A DNA stretch of 64,000 nt from Micromonospora lutea (lineage in GTDB: Bacteria; Actinomycetota; Actinomycetes; Mycobacteriales; Micromonosporaceae), in assembly GCF_016863535.1 (NCBI RefSeq), contig NZ_BOPB01000001.1, forward strand, positions 248,001-312,000. The letters run 5' to 3'. A model generated the notes under the pieces. It had not been told where the DNA came from. It was given only the letters and a program-made list of their open reading frames with translations, and ran no database searches. Position numbers and translations under genes: made by a program. Shown here piece after piece: positions 57,901 through 64,000 of the stretch; within the stretch, counting starts at the first letter, position 1, and every line of letters starts with the position of its first letter.

Positions 57901-59927
57901 GCAGCCCAGGCGGAGACGGTGTCCGCTGCGGCCGGGGCGAGCCGGATCCGCGGGGCGGCGGCGATCACCGCACCGGCCACGACGAAGGTGAGCAGCACGG
58001 CGGCGGTCAGCGCCGGCCGGGCGAGGGCCGCGCCGGCACCGGCGAGCCCGACCACGGCGGCGGCAACCGCGTGCGCCAGCGCGGCGCGGGGGGCACGCGC
58101 GGAGAGGCCGGCCGCCCCGATGCCGATCGCGGTCAGCACCATCGGCCACGGCGCCAACGTCCAGGCCAGTCCGAAGGAGGCAGGTACGGCCAGTGCGGTG
58201 AGCGCCGCACCGGTCACCGCGAATTCCCGTCGGATCTCCGATGGCAGGGCCAGCACCGCAGCCACGGTCAGCAGGAAGGCGCTGGCGGCGAGCTGCCAGG
58301 CGGCTGGTCCCACGGCGGCGGCCAGTTCGGCCGGGTACCGGTCGAGGTCGGCGGCCCAGGCCGGCAGCGCCGCCTCGACCGGGGCGATCCCGGCGCGCAG
58401 CGCACTGCCGGCGACCACCACTCCGCTGACCGTCAACGCCACTGCGGAGGCCAACTGGGGGCCCCGTCGGGCAGACTCCGGTACCGCCCGGACCGCGAGA
58501 CCGGTCACCGTGATGACCATCGCGATCAACAGCAGGGCGCGGCCGGGCAGCGCCACCGAGGCTATCCGTCCCAGGGCACCGATGACGGCGAGGGTGAACA
58601 CGCCCGCGCCCAGGTCGGGCAGGGGTGGGCGACGGAGCACCAGCGTCCCGGCCAGGCAGACGGCGGCGGCGAGGAGGAGCACCAGCCCGGTGCCGGTCGC
58701 GCCCGGCACGGTGGTGGTTCGCAGCAGGGCGGTCACCGCGTACGCCAGGGCGATGGCGACCGCCACGCCGTGCAGCGCCCAGGTCAGTTCCCGCAGCCCC
58801 GGCACCGGTCGGGTCGGTGTCGCCCCCGCACCGCCAACGGTGAGGTCCAGCAGTTCGCCGCCCTCCTCCGGCGCCGCTTCCGGCCTACCGTCGGCTGGCC
58901 TCTCCTCGGCCGACCGCTGCCGGGGGGCACCCGATCGGCCGGGGTCGACCGTGGCGTCGGTGAGCGGTTGCTCCACGGTGACCGGGGAACGGGCCAGCCA
59001 CAGGTCGAGCAGCGCCACCAGGGTCAGCACCAGCGCCCAGCCCGCCGGGCCGGTGATCCGGTCGTACGCCAGCAGCGGCAGCACCGGCTGGGCGGCCAGC
59101 ACGGTGGCGAACCGGGGCGCGCGCAACCTGGTCCACCCGGCATAGCCGACCGAGACGGCGGCGGTGACCGCGAAGATCACCCCGGCGAAGACGGCACCGG
59201 AGGCACCACCGTTGCCGATCCGGTCCACCGCCCAGAGGGCGTACCCGGCGAGCGGTACCAGGAGCAGACCGACGGCGGCGATGGTCTCGGCGGTGGAGGT
59301 CAGTCCGCGGCGGACCAGTACCGGCGGAGCAAGCAGCATGAGCACGGTCGCGAGCAGCAGGATGCCGAGGCGTACCAACGCGTCCATGGAGCTGGTGGCG
59401 ACCACGGCGAACACCACCGCGGCGACGCCGAGCAGCAGCGCACCGAGGCCGAGCGGGATGTTCTGGACCTCCCGTGAGGAGGCCTCCGGCGGGTGCTCAG
59501 GGTCGTCGGCGTCCAGCCAGACCGGCTCGGTCGGTGGCGGTGGCTCCTGGGCTCCGGTGGTGCCCTGTCGGGGTACCCGGGGCGGTGGGCCCGCACCGTC
59601 GCGGGGCGACGAGGCATCCTCGGCCGTCGGGCGGCGCGGCGGCCGACGGCGTAGCACGCGGCGCGGACGGGTGGCCTGCCGAAGTCGTTCGTCACCCTGA
59701 CTGCCGGCGTGCGAGAGGATGTCCCGTTGGAAGAGCGCGGCCTGCATCTTCGCGGCGAGCTGCCGTTGTTCCCGGGCGATGGCGGCCTCGCGGGCCTTGA
59801 TCTCTGCGATCGACCGGTCGATATCCGCTAGGTGCTCGGACCATTGTGGCTGGTGCGCACCGCAGTGCGGGCAGCGCACCGCCGGCTTGATCTCCCGGTC
59901 GCACGAAGGGCACTGAAAGCTCGCCAC
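54996..59927 (-). CDS. Giant zinc-ribbon multi-pass membrane protein
   Basis: 1643 residues. The N-terminus is a zinc ribbon (CPSC and CPHC, 11 residues apart between the pairs), then a coiled coil (IKAREAAIAREQRQLAAKMQ) and a Pro/Arg-rich linker to about residue 155. The rest is a long array of probably more than 40 hydrophobic helices, very Ala/Val/Leu/Gly-rich, with short charged loops and one larger loop near 330-365. It resembles the actinobacterial membrane proteins labelled after S. coelicolor SCO7613. No catalytic motif is visible; function unknown. GTG 59927 follows GGAGGGG. It would hold ~5 kb of coding capacity in one gene. Confidence 0.85.
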   Translation of the reverse strand: MASFQCPSCDREIKPAVRCPHCGAHQPQWSEHLADIDRSIAEIKAREAAIAREQRQLAAKMQAALFQRDILSHAGSQGDERLRQATRPRRVLRRRPPRRPTAEDASSPRDGAGPPPRVPRQGTTGAQEPPPPTEPVWLDADDPEHPPEASSREVQNIPLGLGALLLGVAAVVFAVVATSSMDALVRLGILLLATVLMLLAPPVLVRRGLTSTAETIAAVGLLLVPLAGYALWAVDRIGNGGASGAVFAGVIFAVTAAVSVGYAGWTRLRAPRFATVLAAQPVLPLLAYDRITGPAGWALVLTLVALLDLWLARSPVTVEQPLTDATVDPGRSGAPRQRSAEERPADGRPEAAPEEGGELLDLTVGGAGATPTRPVPGLRELTWALHGVAVAIALAYAVTALLRTTTVPGATGTGLVLLLAAAVCLAGTLVLRRPPLPDLGAGVFTLAVIGALGRIASVALPGRALLLIAMVITVTGLAVRAVPESARRGPQLASAVALTVSGVVVAGSALRAGIAPVEAALPAWAADLDRYPAELAAAVGPAAWQLAASAFLLTVAAVLALPSEIRREFAVTGAALTALAVPASFGLAWTLAPWPMVLTAIGIGAAGLSARAPRAALAHAVAAAVVGLAGAGAALARPALTAAVLLTFVVAGAVIAAAPRIRLAPAAADTVSAWAAGGAAAALPGAVAAFVAATLPVDTTPTPASLREATVPVLAASFLAVCVTLGYAAVVQVSQRQIPVPLSVGTGLGALVVAAAGFGSPGATVADAWVAALLLVAAVLLFLAPSIDTGRRSDLALDGSDLAAAAVTVALVATLLRIGTVLAPAGQLAIAAALVLVVAVAARAMPEEWRRGPVLGLTAGGVLIGLLAGWMAVRGGVGVLATPGPIWNGDLSGWPAAPTGGTTWQGPIALVLLAIAAGILLPPPWRYDVAGVAVVLATIGAPAAFELTWWSPVLIGGMVATVFGMAAVATIDPRAALSRITVAGVVALHAAGAGLVRPWTTALALGSIVLIGTVVAALARNMAVPLVEDIETEGMPPHLAQIGGAGVGAALLALPGATAALAVEFGHAPQVVLTAGLAASSLGLAAVAAVRRQIPQYLPWASAGVVGGASVTALAAVPIALPIGVYAAAAALLGVLAELVRGATEPPAGAAQPVRRWTVLLDGALRRLPDDNRRQWRVSPAAGALAAAALPTVLALVSIAPALVAALVDPHRTIGRVWQGPPAALLDPPSAAANPTHVLTALLLTVTAALAATGFSGGRRSRAVPVVLPGAAVTLLIAPIALGGGWPASTLSALAVFTISMLGLALTPPPALVEPARSLRLARVLVFMIGLAAGGAGLAGSLATRELTLFTLGGAVGVGLVAALYGLTSRARLLGWLFTSLMAQLFVLTAGLVAGLAPVWSAFGVLAVGAALQIFSATLPRLRRPEARREAATVEWSGHAAALIALALAFDSPRHIAALLAAWGAVLGLAATRPGRQPAERRVLFWAVVLCEITAWWILMRVAEVALPEAYTLPFAALALLVGVLELRQRTDLSSWVAYGPALLAAFVPTLAIVLATDSSTMRQVLLLLGAVAVLVFGSMTQQQAPVIVGAVVTAITAVHALFSLGPWLALIPLGFLLLILGASNERRRRAQERLQTALRGMR

Positions 59928-60057
59928 GACACCCCTCCACCCGCACTGTGGATTCCCACTGTCGCAGCATGCCCAAAGCGGGCCGGGAATTCGACAGTTG
60001 TCGGCGGGTCAAGCGCCAACATCACCAGACGACGCGATCAACGGCAACCCGCTCGGA

Positions 60058-60114
60058 CCCCTGAGGGGCATGGCGCCGAAGCCGGCCGCGAACGGCGCCG
60101 CAAGAGCTCAGGGG
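60058..60114 (-). terminator. Hairpin at the end of the UDP-glucose dehydrogenase gene
   Basis: CCCCTGAG (60058-60065) pairs with CTCAGGGG (60107-60114), with an inner GGCGCC/GGCGCC pair. It contains the ugd stop codon and precedes the next gene on the same strand, so it probably terminates ugd. Confidence 0.5.
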
Positions 60115-61535
60115 CGCCCCATGCCCCGGTACTCCCAGCCGGCCTGGGTCCACAGTGCCGGATCGAGGCAGTTGCGGGCGTCGACCACGCGGCGGCCGGC
60201 GACGAGGTCGCCGAGGAGGCTGGGGTCGGCGTTGCGGAAGTCGGCCCATTCGGTGAGAACGCAGACGAGGTCGGCGTCGGTGACCGCTTCGGCGATGTCG
60301 GGTTCGTAGGTGAGTTCCGGTACGGCCCGACGAGCGTTGTCCATGCCCTCGGGGTCGTAGACGTGGACGTCCGCGCCGGCCTTGTGCAGCAGAGCGGCGA
60401 CGGAGAGGGCAGGGGCGTCGCGTACGTCGTCGGTGTTGGGTTTGAAGGTGGCGCCGAGTACGGCGATGCGGGTGCCGGACAGGTCGGGGCCGGCGGGCCC
60501 GGACCGACGGCCGAGCAGGTCGGCGGCGAGTTGCAGGACTCGGGTCCGGCGACGCAGGTTGATCAGATCGACTTCGTGCAGGAAGCGCAGGGCTTCCCCG
60601 GCCCCGAGTTCCTGGGCGCGGGCCTGGAAGGCGCGGATGTCCTTGGGCAGGCAGGCGCCGCCGAAACCGAGACCGGCCTGGAGGAAGCGGTTGCCGATGC
60701 GCGGGTCGTAGCCGATGGCGCGGGCGAGTTGGGTGACGTCGCCGCCGGAGGCCTCGCAGACCTCGGCCATCGCGTTGATGAAGGAGATCTTGGTGGCGAG
60801 GAAGGCGTTCGCGGCGACCTTGACCAACTCGGCGGTGGCGAAGTCCGTGACGACCAGGGGTACTTCGCGGTCCTCGGTGGCGGCGAGGTCGAACACACCC
60901 TTGTGCGCGGCGTAGAGCATGCCGTTGGCCCATTCGCTCTTGACGCCGACCACGATGCGGTTGGGGCGGAGCACGTCGTCGACGGCGAAGCCCTCCTGGA
61001 GGAACTCCGGGCTCCACGCCACCTCGACACCGAGGTCGGCCGGGGTGTGCTTGCCGACGAGCTGTTCCACCCAGTCGGCGGTGCCGACCGGGACCGTGGA
61101 CTTGCCGACGATGAGCGCCTTGCGGGTCAGGTGCTGGGCCAGGCCGGTGACCGACGCCTCGACGTACGACAGGTCGGCGCCCATCCCGTCGGCCCGCTGC
61201 GGGGTGCCGACACAGATGAAGTGCACGTCACCGAATTCGGCGGTCTCGGCGATGTCGGTGCTGAACCGGAGCCGCCCGGCGGCCAGGTTGCGACGCAGCA
61301 ACTCGTCGAGGCCGGGCTCGTGGATCGGCACCTCGCCTGCGTTGAGCTTGGCGATCTTGTCCGCGTCGACGTCGAAACCGAGTACCTCGTAGCCGAGTTC
61401 GGCGTAGCAGATGGCGTAGGTCGCGCCAAGGTAGCCGGTGCCCAGGAAGGTGACCCGCGGCCGGGAGGCGCCCGAGGGCGGCGTGACCGCTGCGATGGCG
61501 GGCACCGGCTGGGTGTTCGGGTACGGGATGGTCAC
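60108..61535 (-). CDS. ugd: UDP-glucose 6-dehydrogenase
   Basis: 475 residues. It oxidises UDP-glucose to UDP-glucuronate for polysaccharide synthesis. NAD-binding VTFLGTGYLGATYAICY, the KSTVPVGT motif, FLQEGFAVDD with the catalytic Glu region, GFGGACLPKDI with the catalytic Cys, and the C-terminal domain VLGATFKPNTDDVRDAPA are all present. An N-terminal tail of ~30 residues (NTQPVPAIAAVTPPSG) precedes the fold. GTG 61535 has GGAG 9 nt upstream. No other polysaccharide genes are adjacent. Confidence 0.93.
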   Translation of the reverse strand: MTIPYPNTQPVPAIAAVTPPSGASRPRVTFLGTGYLGATYAICYAELGYEVLGFDVDADKIAKLNAGEVPIHEPGLDELLRRNLAAGRLRFSTDIAETAEFGDVHFICVGTPQRADGMGADLSYVEASVTGLAQHLTRKALIVGKSTVPVGTADWVEQLVGKHTPADLGVEVAWSPEFLQEGFAVDDVLRPNRIVVGVKSEWANGMLYAAHKGVFDLAATEDREVPLVVTDFATAELVKVAANAFLATKISFINAMAEVCEASGGDVTQLARAIGYDPRIGNRFLQAGLGFGGACLPKDIRAFQARAQELGAGEALRFLHEVDLINLRRRTRVLQLAADLLGRRSGPAGPDLSGTRIAVLGATFKPNTDDVRDAPALSVAALLHKAGADVHVYDPEGMDNARRAVPELTYEPDIAEAVTDADLVCVLTEWADFRNADPSLLGDLVAGRRVVDARNCLDPALWTQAGWEYRGMGRP

Positions 61536-61555
61536 GCCTGTCTTCTCCGCTCGCA

Positions 61556-61596
61556 CTGGCGCCGCGTGGCTGCGTCGCGTTCCGCTGCGGCGCCAG
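61556..61596. repeat. Inverted repeat in the ugd / acyl-CoA dehydrogenase spacer
   Basis: CTGGCGCCGC (61556-61565) pairs perfectly with 61587-61596. It lies just upstream of the ugd start in a 250-nt divergent spacer that has no gene. Farther on, CAGTCTGCGC and CAGACTGCGC (about 61711 and 61749) form a second, looser inverted/direct repeat nearer the acyl-CoA dehydrogenase start. Confidence 0.5.
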
Positions 61597-61785
61597 GGCC
61601 GGGCGCCGGAGAGGTGGTTTCGTCTGCTGGTTCCATCATCGCTGAGCGGCGTCGGGCTTCGTCATGGCCCAGCCTACGCGCCGGTAACATCACCTGAGCT
61701 GTGGTCGTTATCCTTCAGTCTGCGCGGTGGACGTCCAGGTGACGCTACAGACTGCGCATGATAGCGGTGAAGGGGAGGGGCTGAC

Positions 61786-62949
61786 ATGGCCGCAGAGCAG
61801 TCGTTCGACGCGTACCGCCTGCCCGAGGAGCACGAGGCGATTCGGGAAGCCGTACGTGAGGTCTGTGCGGCCAAGGTGGCTCCGCATGCCGCCGAGGCCG
61901 ATGAGACCGGTGAGTTTCCGAAGGCGTCGTACGACGCGCTACGCGCCGCCGACTTCCACGCCCCGCACATCCCGGTCGAGTACGGCGGGGCGGGTGCGGA
62001 CGCACTGGCCACGGCGATCGTGATCGAGGAGATCGCCCGGGCCTGCGCCTCATCGTCGCTGATCCCGGCGGTGAACAAGCTGGGCACCATGCCGCTGTTG
62101 CTGGCCGGCTCCGACGAACTCAAGCGTCGCTACCTGACGCCGGTCGCCAGCGGCGAGGCGATGTTCTCGTACTGCCTCTCCGAGCCGGAGGCCGGCAGTG
62201 ACGCCGCCGCGATGACCACCCGAGCGGTACGCGACGGCGATCACTGGGTGCTCAACGGCGTGAAGCGTTGGATCACCAACGCCGGTGTGTCGGAGTTCTA
62301 CACCATCTTCGCGTCGACCGACCCCACCGCCCGGTCCCGGGGGATCTCCGCCTTCGTGGTCGAGAAGTCCGATCCGGGGGTCAGCTTCGGTGCCCCCGAG
62401 AAGAAGCTGGGCATCAAGGGCTCGCCGACCCGCGAGGTCTACCTGGACAACGTCCGGATCCCGGCGGACCGGATGATCGGCGCCGAGGGCACCGGCTTCG
62501 CCATCGCGATGAAGACCCTGGACCACACCCGGGTCACCATCGCCGCGCAGGCCGTCGGCATCGCCCAGGGCGCGCTGGACTACGCCAAGGGGTACGTCGC
62601 CGAGCGCAAGCAGTTCGGCAAGGCGGTCGCCGAGTTCCAGGGCGTGCAGTTCATGCTCGCCGACATGGGCATGAAGCTGGAGGCGGCCCGGCAGTTGACG
62701 TACGCGGCGGCCGGCCGGTCGGAGCGGGGCGACGCCGATCTGACCTACTTCGGCGCGGCGGCCAAGTGCTTCGCCTCGGACGCCGCGATGGAAATCACCA
62801 CCGACGCGGTCCAGCTGCTCGGCGGGTACGGCTACACCCGTGACTACCCGGTCGAGCGGATGATGCGCGACGCCAAGATCACCCAGATCTACGAGGGCAC
62901 CAACCAGGTGCAGCGCATCGTGATGGCCCGCCAACTGCTCAGGGGCTGA
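61786..62949 (+). CDS. Acyl-CoA dehydrogenase
   Basis: 387 residues. FAD enzyme making the first double bond in acyl-CoA oxidation. [15 protein letters not shown] and [16 protein letters not shown] are FAD-binding segments, [19 protein letters not shown] is the family signature, and [15 protein letters not shown] carries the likely catalytic base Glu370. The chain-length preference is unknown. ATG 61786 follows GGGGAGGGG. Confidence 0.94.
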   Translation: MAAEQSFDAYRLPEEHEAIREAVREVCAAKVAPHAAEADETGEFPKASYDALRAADFHAPHIPVEYGGAGADALATAIVIEEIARACASSSLIPAVNKLGTMPLLLAGSDELKRRYLTPVASGEAMFSYCLSEPEAGSDAAAMTTRAVRDGDHWVLNGVKRWITNAGVSEFYTIFASTDPTARSRGISAFVVEKSDPGVSFGAPEKKLGIKGSPTREVYLDNVRIPADRMIGAEGTGFAIAMKTLDHTRVTIAAQAVGIAQGALDYAKGYVAERKQFGKAVAEFQGVQFMLADMGMKLEAARQLTYAAAGRSERGDADLTYFGAAAKCFASDAAMEITTDAVQLLGGYGYTRDYPVERMMRDAKITQIYEGTNQVQRIVMARQLLRG

Positions 62950-62954
62950 CCGCC

Positions 62955-62991
62955 GTCACCTCCGCCCGTGCGCTCGCCGGGCGGAGGTGAC
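62955..62991. terminator. Bidirectional terminator hairpin
   Basis: GTCACCTCCGCCCG (62955-62968) pairs perfectly with 62978-62991 around a 9-nt loop, between convergent genes. Confidence 0.8.
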
Positions 62992-63006
62992 CAACAGGCT
63001 GCCGGA

Positions 63007-63660
63007 TCAGTTGGTGGCGTCGTCACGTCGGGGCAGGTTGCCCGGTGGAGCTGACCAGGGCGAGCCACCTCCGGTACGCCGGGGCAGCGGCTCGGTGGGT
63101 GTCGGATCCGGGTCCGGATAACCCAGGCTCAGCGGCTCGGTGTCGCGTTCCGCCGACGGGGTCGTTGACCAGTCGGTCAACGTCGGGTCCGGTGTCGACT
63201 TCTCGGGCGTCGCCGGCACCGGCTGTGGCACCGTGGTCGGCCAGCGGCGCCAGCGCTGCCCGCTGAACGTCGCGATCAGCAGCAGCATGCCGATCAGGAA
63301 GAGCGTTCCGTTCTCCACCGGCAGCCGGAGCGGCAGCGGGTCGCCGAGGAACTCCCAGCCGGACGGGATGCGCTCCCGTACCCGGAACGGCGCGATGAAC
63401 AGCCCGACGTACGGGGTGACCAGTAGCAGCCCGGCCACCAGCGGACCGAGCGGTGAGATGCGCAGCGTGCCGAGCAGACCCAGCACGATGCCGCCGACAG
63501 CGAGGTATACGGCCGGTTCGATGAGGTTGGCCGTGTTGGATGTGCCGATCTCCACCCACCGGTTGACGGTGCCTGCCGACCCATCCTGGCCGAGGGTGAC
63601 CAGCACCCAGGTGACCGGCACCACCACCAGCCCTGCGAGGAAGCTCCACAGATGTCGCAT
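63007..63660 (-). CDS. Four-helix membrane protein with a Pro-rich tail
   Basis: 217 residues. About four transmembrane helices (LWSFLAGLVVVPVTWVLVTL, AVYLAVGGIVLGLLGTL, PLVAGLLLVTPYVGLFI, GTLFLIGMLLLIATF), then a cytosolic tail rich in Pro, Thr and acidic residues. Family unknown. ATG 63660 agrees with the first helix. A TACGGT box lies 4 nt upstream and overlaps the divergent -10 box of the next gene. Confidence 0.75.
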   Translation of the reverse strand: MRHLWSFLAGLVVVPVTWVLVTLGQDGSAGTVNRWVEIGTSNTANLIEPAVYLAVGGIVLGLLGTLRISPLGPLVAGLLLVTPYVGLFIAPFRVRERIPSGWEFLGDPLPLRLPVENGTLFLIGMLLLIATFSGQRWRRWPTTVPQPVPATPEKSTPDPTLTDWSTTPSAERDTEPLSLGYPDPDPTPTEPLPRRTGGGSPWSAPPGNLPRRDDATN

Positions 63661-63668
63661 CCGCGCAC

Positions 63669-63674
63669 CGTACC
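63669..63674 (+). promoter_or_regulatory. -10 box of a leaderless promoter for the thioesterase
   Basis: TACCGT lies 7 nt before ATG 63682. The overlapping ACCGTA (63665-63670) reads TACGGT on the other strand, giving back-to-back -10 boxes in a 21-nt spacer. Confidence 0.5.
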
Positions 63675-63681
63675 GTTTCCG

Positions 63682-64000
63682 GCATGACCGAGCACCCCGC
63701 CACCACACTGCCGGGTAAACCGACCTCGTACTCCCGGGTGACCCTCAGTCGGATCATGACCGCAGTCGACGTGAACCTGTACGGAACGGTGCACGGCGGG
63801 GTGCTGATGAAGTTCGTCGACGACGTGGCCGGCGCGGCGGCGGCGCGGCACAGCGGCGGCACGGCGGTGACCGCCGCGATCGACGAGATCGTTTTCTCCG
63901 AGGCGGTCCGGGTGGGCGATCTGGTGCACGCGTACGCCCAGGTGAACTGGACCGGACAGACCTCGATGGAGGTCGGCGTACGGGTGATGGCCGAGCGCTG
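63682..64000 (+). CDS. Acyl-CoA thioesterase (hotdog fold), N-terminal part
   Basis: 106 residues are visible before the window ends. The sequence VTLSRIMTAVDVNLYGTVHG and GGVLMKFVDDVAGAAAARH matches YciA/BACH-type acyl-CoA thioesterases, in which the NLYGTVHGG and following Asp form the active site. VTAAIDEIVFSEAVRVGDLV is the second strand-helix signature. It hydrolyses acyl-CoA to free acid and CoA. The C-terminus is outside the window. Confidence 0.88.

Noticed and set aside
57723..59477. Forward-strand open frame opposite the 1643-residue membrane protein
   Set aside because: Composition is Gly/Arg/Gln/His-rich, typical of an antisense frame in high-GC DNA; no start site, motif or neighbour supports it.

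Overview
The window is a very GC-rich chromosomal stretch of an actinomycete. Gene content and codon use best fit the Micromonosporaceae (Micromonospora, Salinispora or a close relative). It carries Mca (mycothiol metabolism), the eno-divIC-DUF501-ppx block, many GTG/TTG starts, and many genes whose start codon lies 6-7 nt after a TANNNT -10 box (leaderless). I see no prophage, transposase, CRISPR array or rRNA. Almost everything looks vertically inherited.

Layout. Positions 1-3.3 kb: the 5' end of PEP carboxylase, a frameshifted LD-carboxypeptidase, and a membrane protein coupled to a cyclase-family hydrolase. Positions 3.6-16 kb: an information-processing and core-metabolism block (mfd, SurA-like lipoprotein, mazG, DUF885 peptidase, lipoprotein, eno, divIC, DUF501, argA, ppx). 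From memory this follows the order of M. tuberculosis Rv1020-Rv1026 with additions. Positions 16-23.4 kb: dienelactone hydrolase, family-5 uracil-DNA glycosylase, a five-gene DUF4129/MoxR/DUF58 membrane cluster and an NDH-2-type dehydrogenase. Positions 23.4-27 kb: a large membrane protein, the only tRNA gene (tRNA-Leu UAA, the bldA equivalent), a Bax-inhibitor-like protein and a small unknown gene framed by palindromes. Positions 27-53 kb: a backbone recalling Rv1074c-Rv1084 (thiolase, SGNH hydrolases, cbs, metB, greA, DUF4307, mca, small membrane protein, thioredoxin-domain protein). Into it are set an RNase Z, a three-gene N-acetylglutaminylglutamine amide (NAGGN) osmolyte operon, msrA, a HIT protein, an AbiEii-like nucleotidyltransferase with a small partner, an amidase, ilvA and a GGDEF-EAL protein. 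Positions 53-64 kb: purK-purE, a 1643-residue zinc-ribbon membrane protein, UDP-glucose dehydrogenase, acyl-CoA dehydrogenase, a membrane protein and the start of a thioesterase.

How the genes work together. cbs and metB/mccB form a transsulfuration pair that feeds cysteine and mycothiol; Mca recycles mycothiol conjugates and MsrA repairs oxidised methionine. The NAGGN trio (asnO-type amidotransferase, GNAT/ATP-grasp synthetase, M42 peptidase) is a tightly coupled operon for a dipeptide osmoprotectant. mfd, mazG and the uracil glycosylase protect DNA and the nucleotide pool.

The most unusual non-coding features are: (1) a 52-nt two-module repeat in four copies (AAGGAAGGGCACC core), two of which supply the TAA stop of the neighbouring gene; (2) three copies of a composite upstream cassette, made of a GATCA-containing hairpin, a GTGGGGTGGG-like tract, a -10 box and a leaderless GTG; (3) a long inverted repeat upstream of ppx; (4) a possible leader-peptide/hairpin arrangement upstream of RNase Z; (5) a single in-frame TTA codon that I found, in the amidase, in a window that also carries the UUA-reading tRNA.
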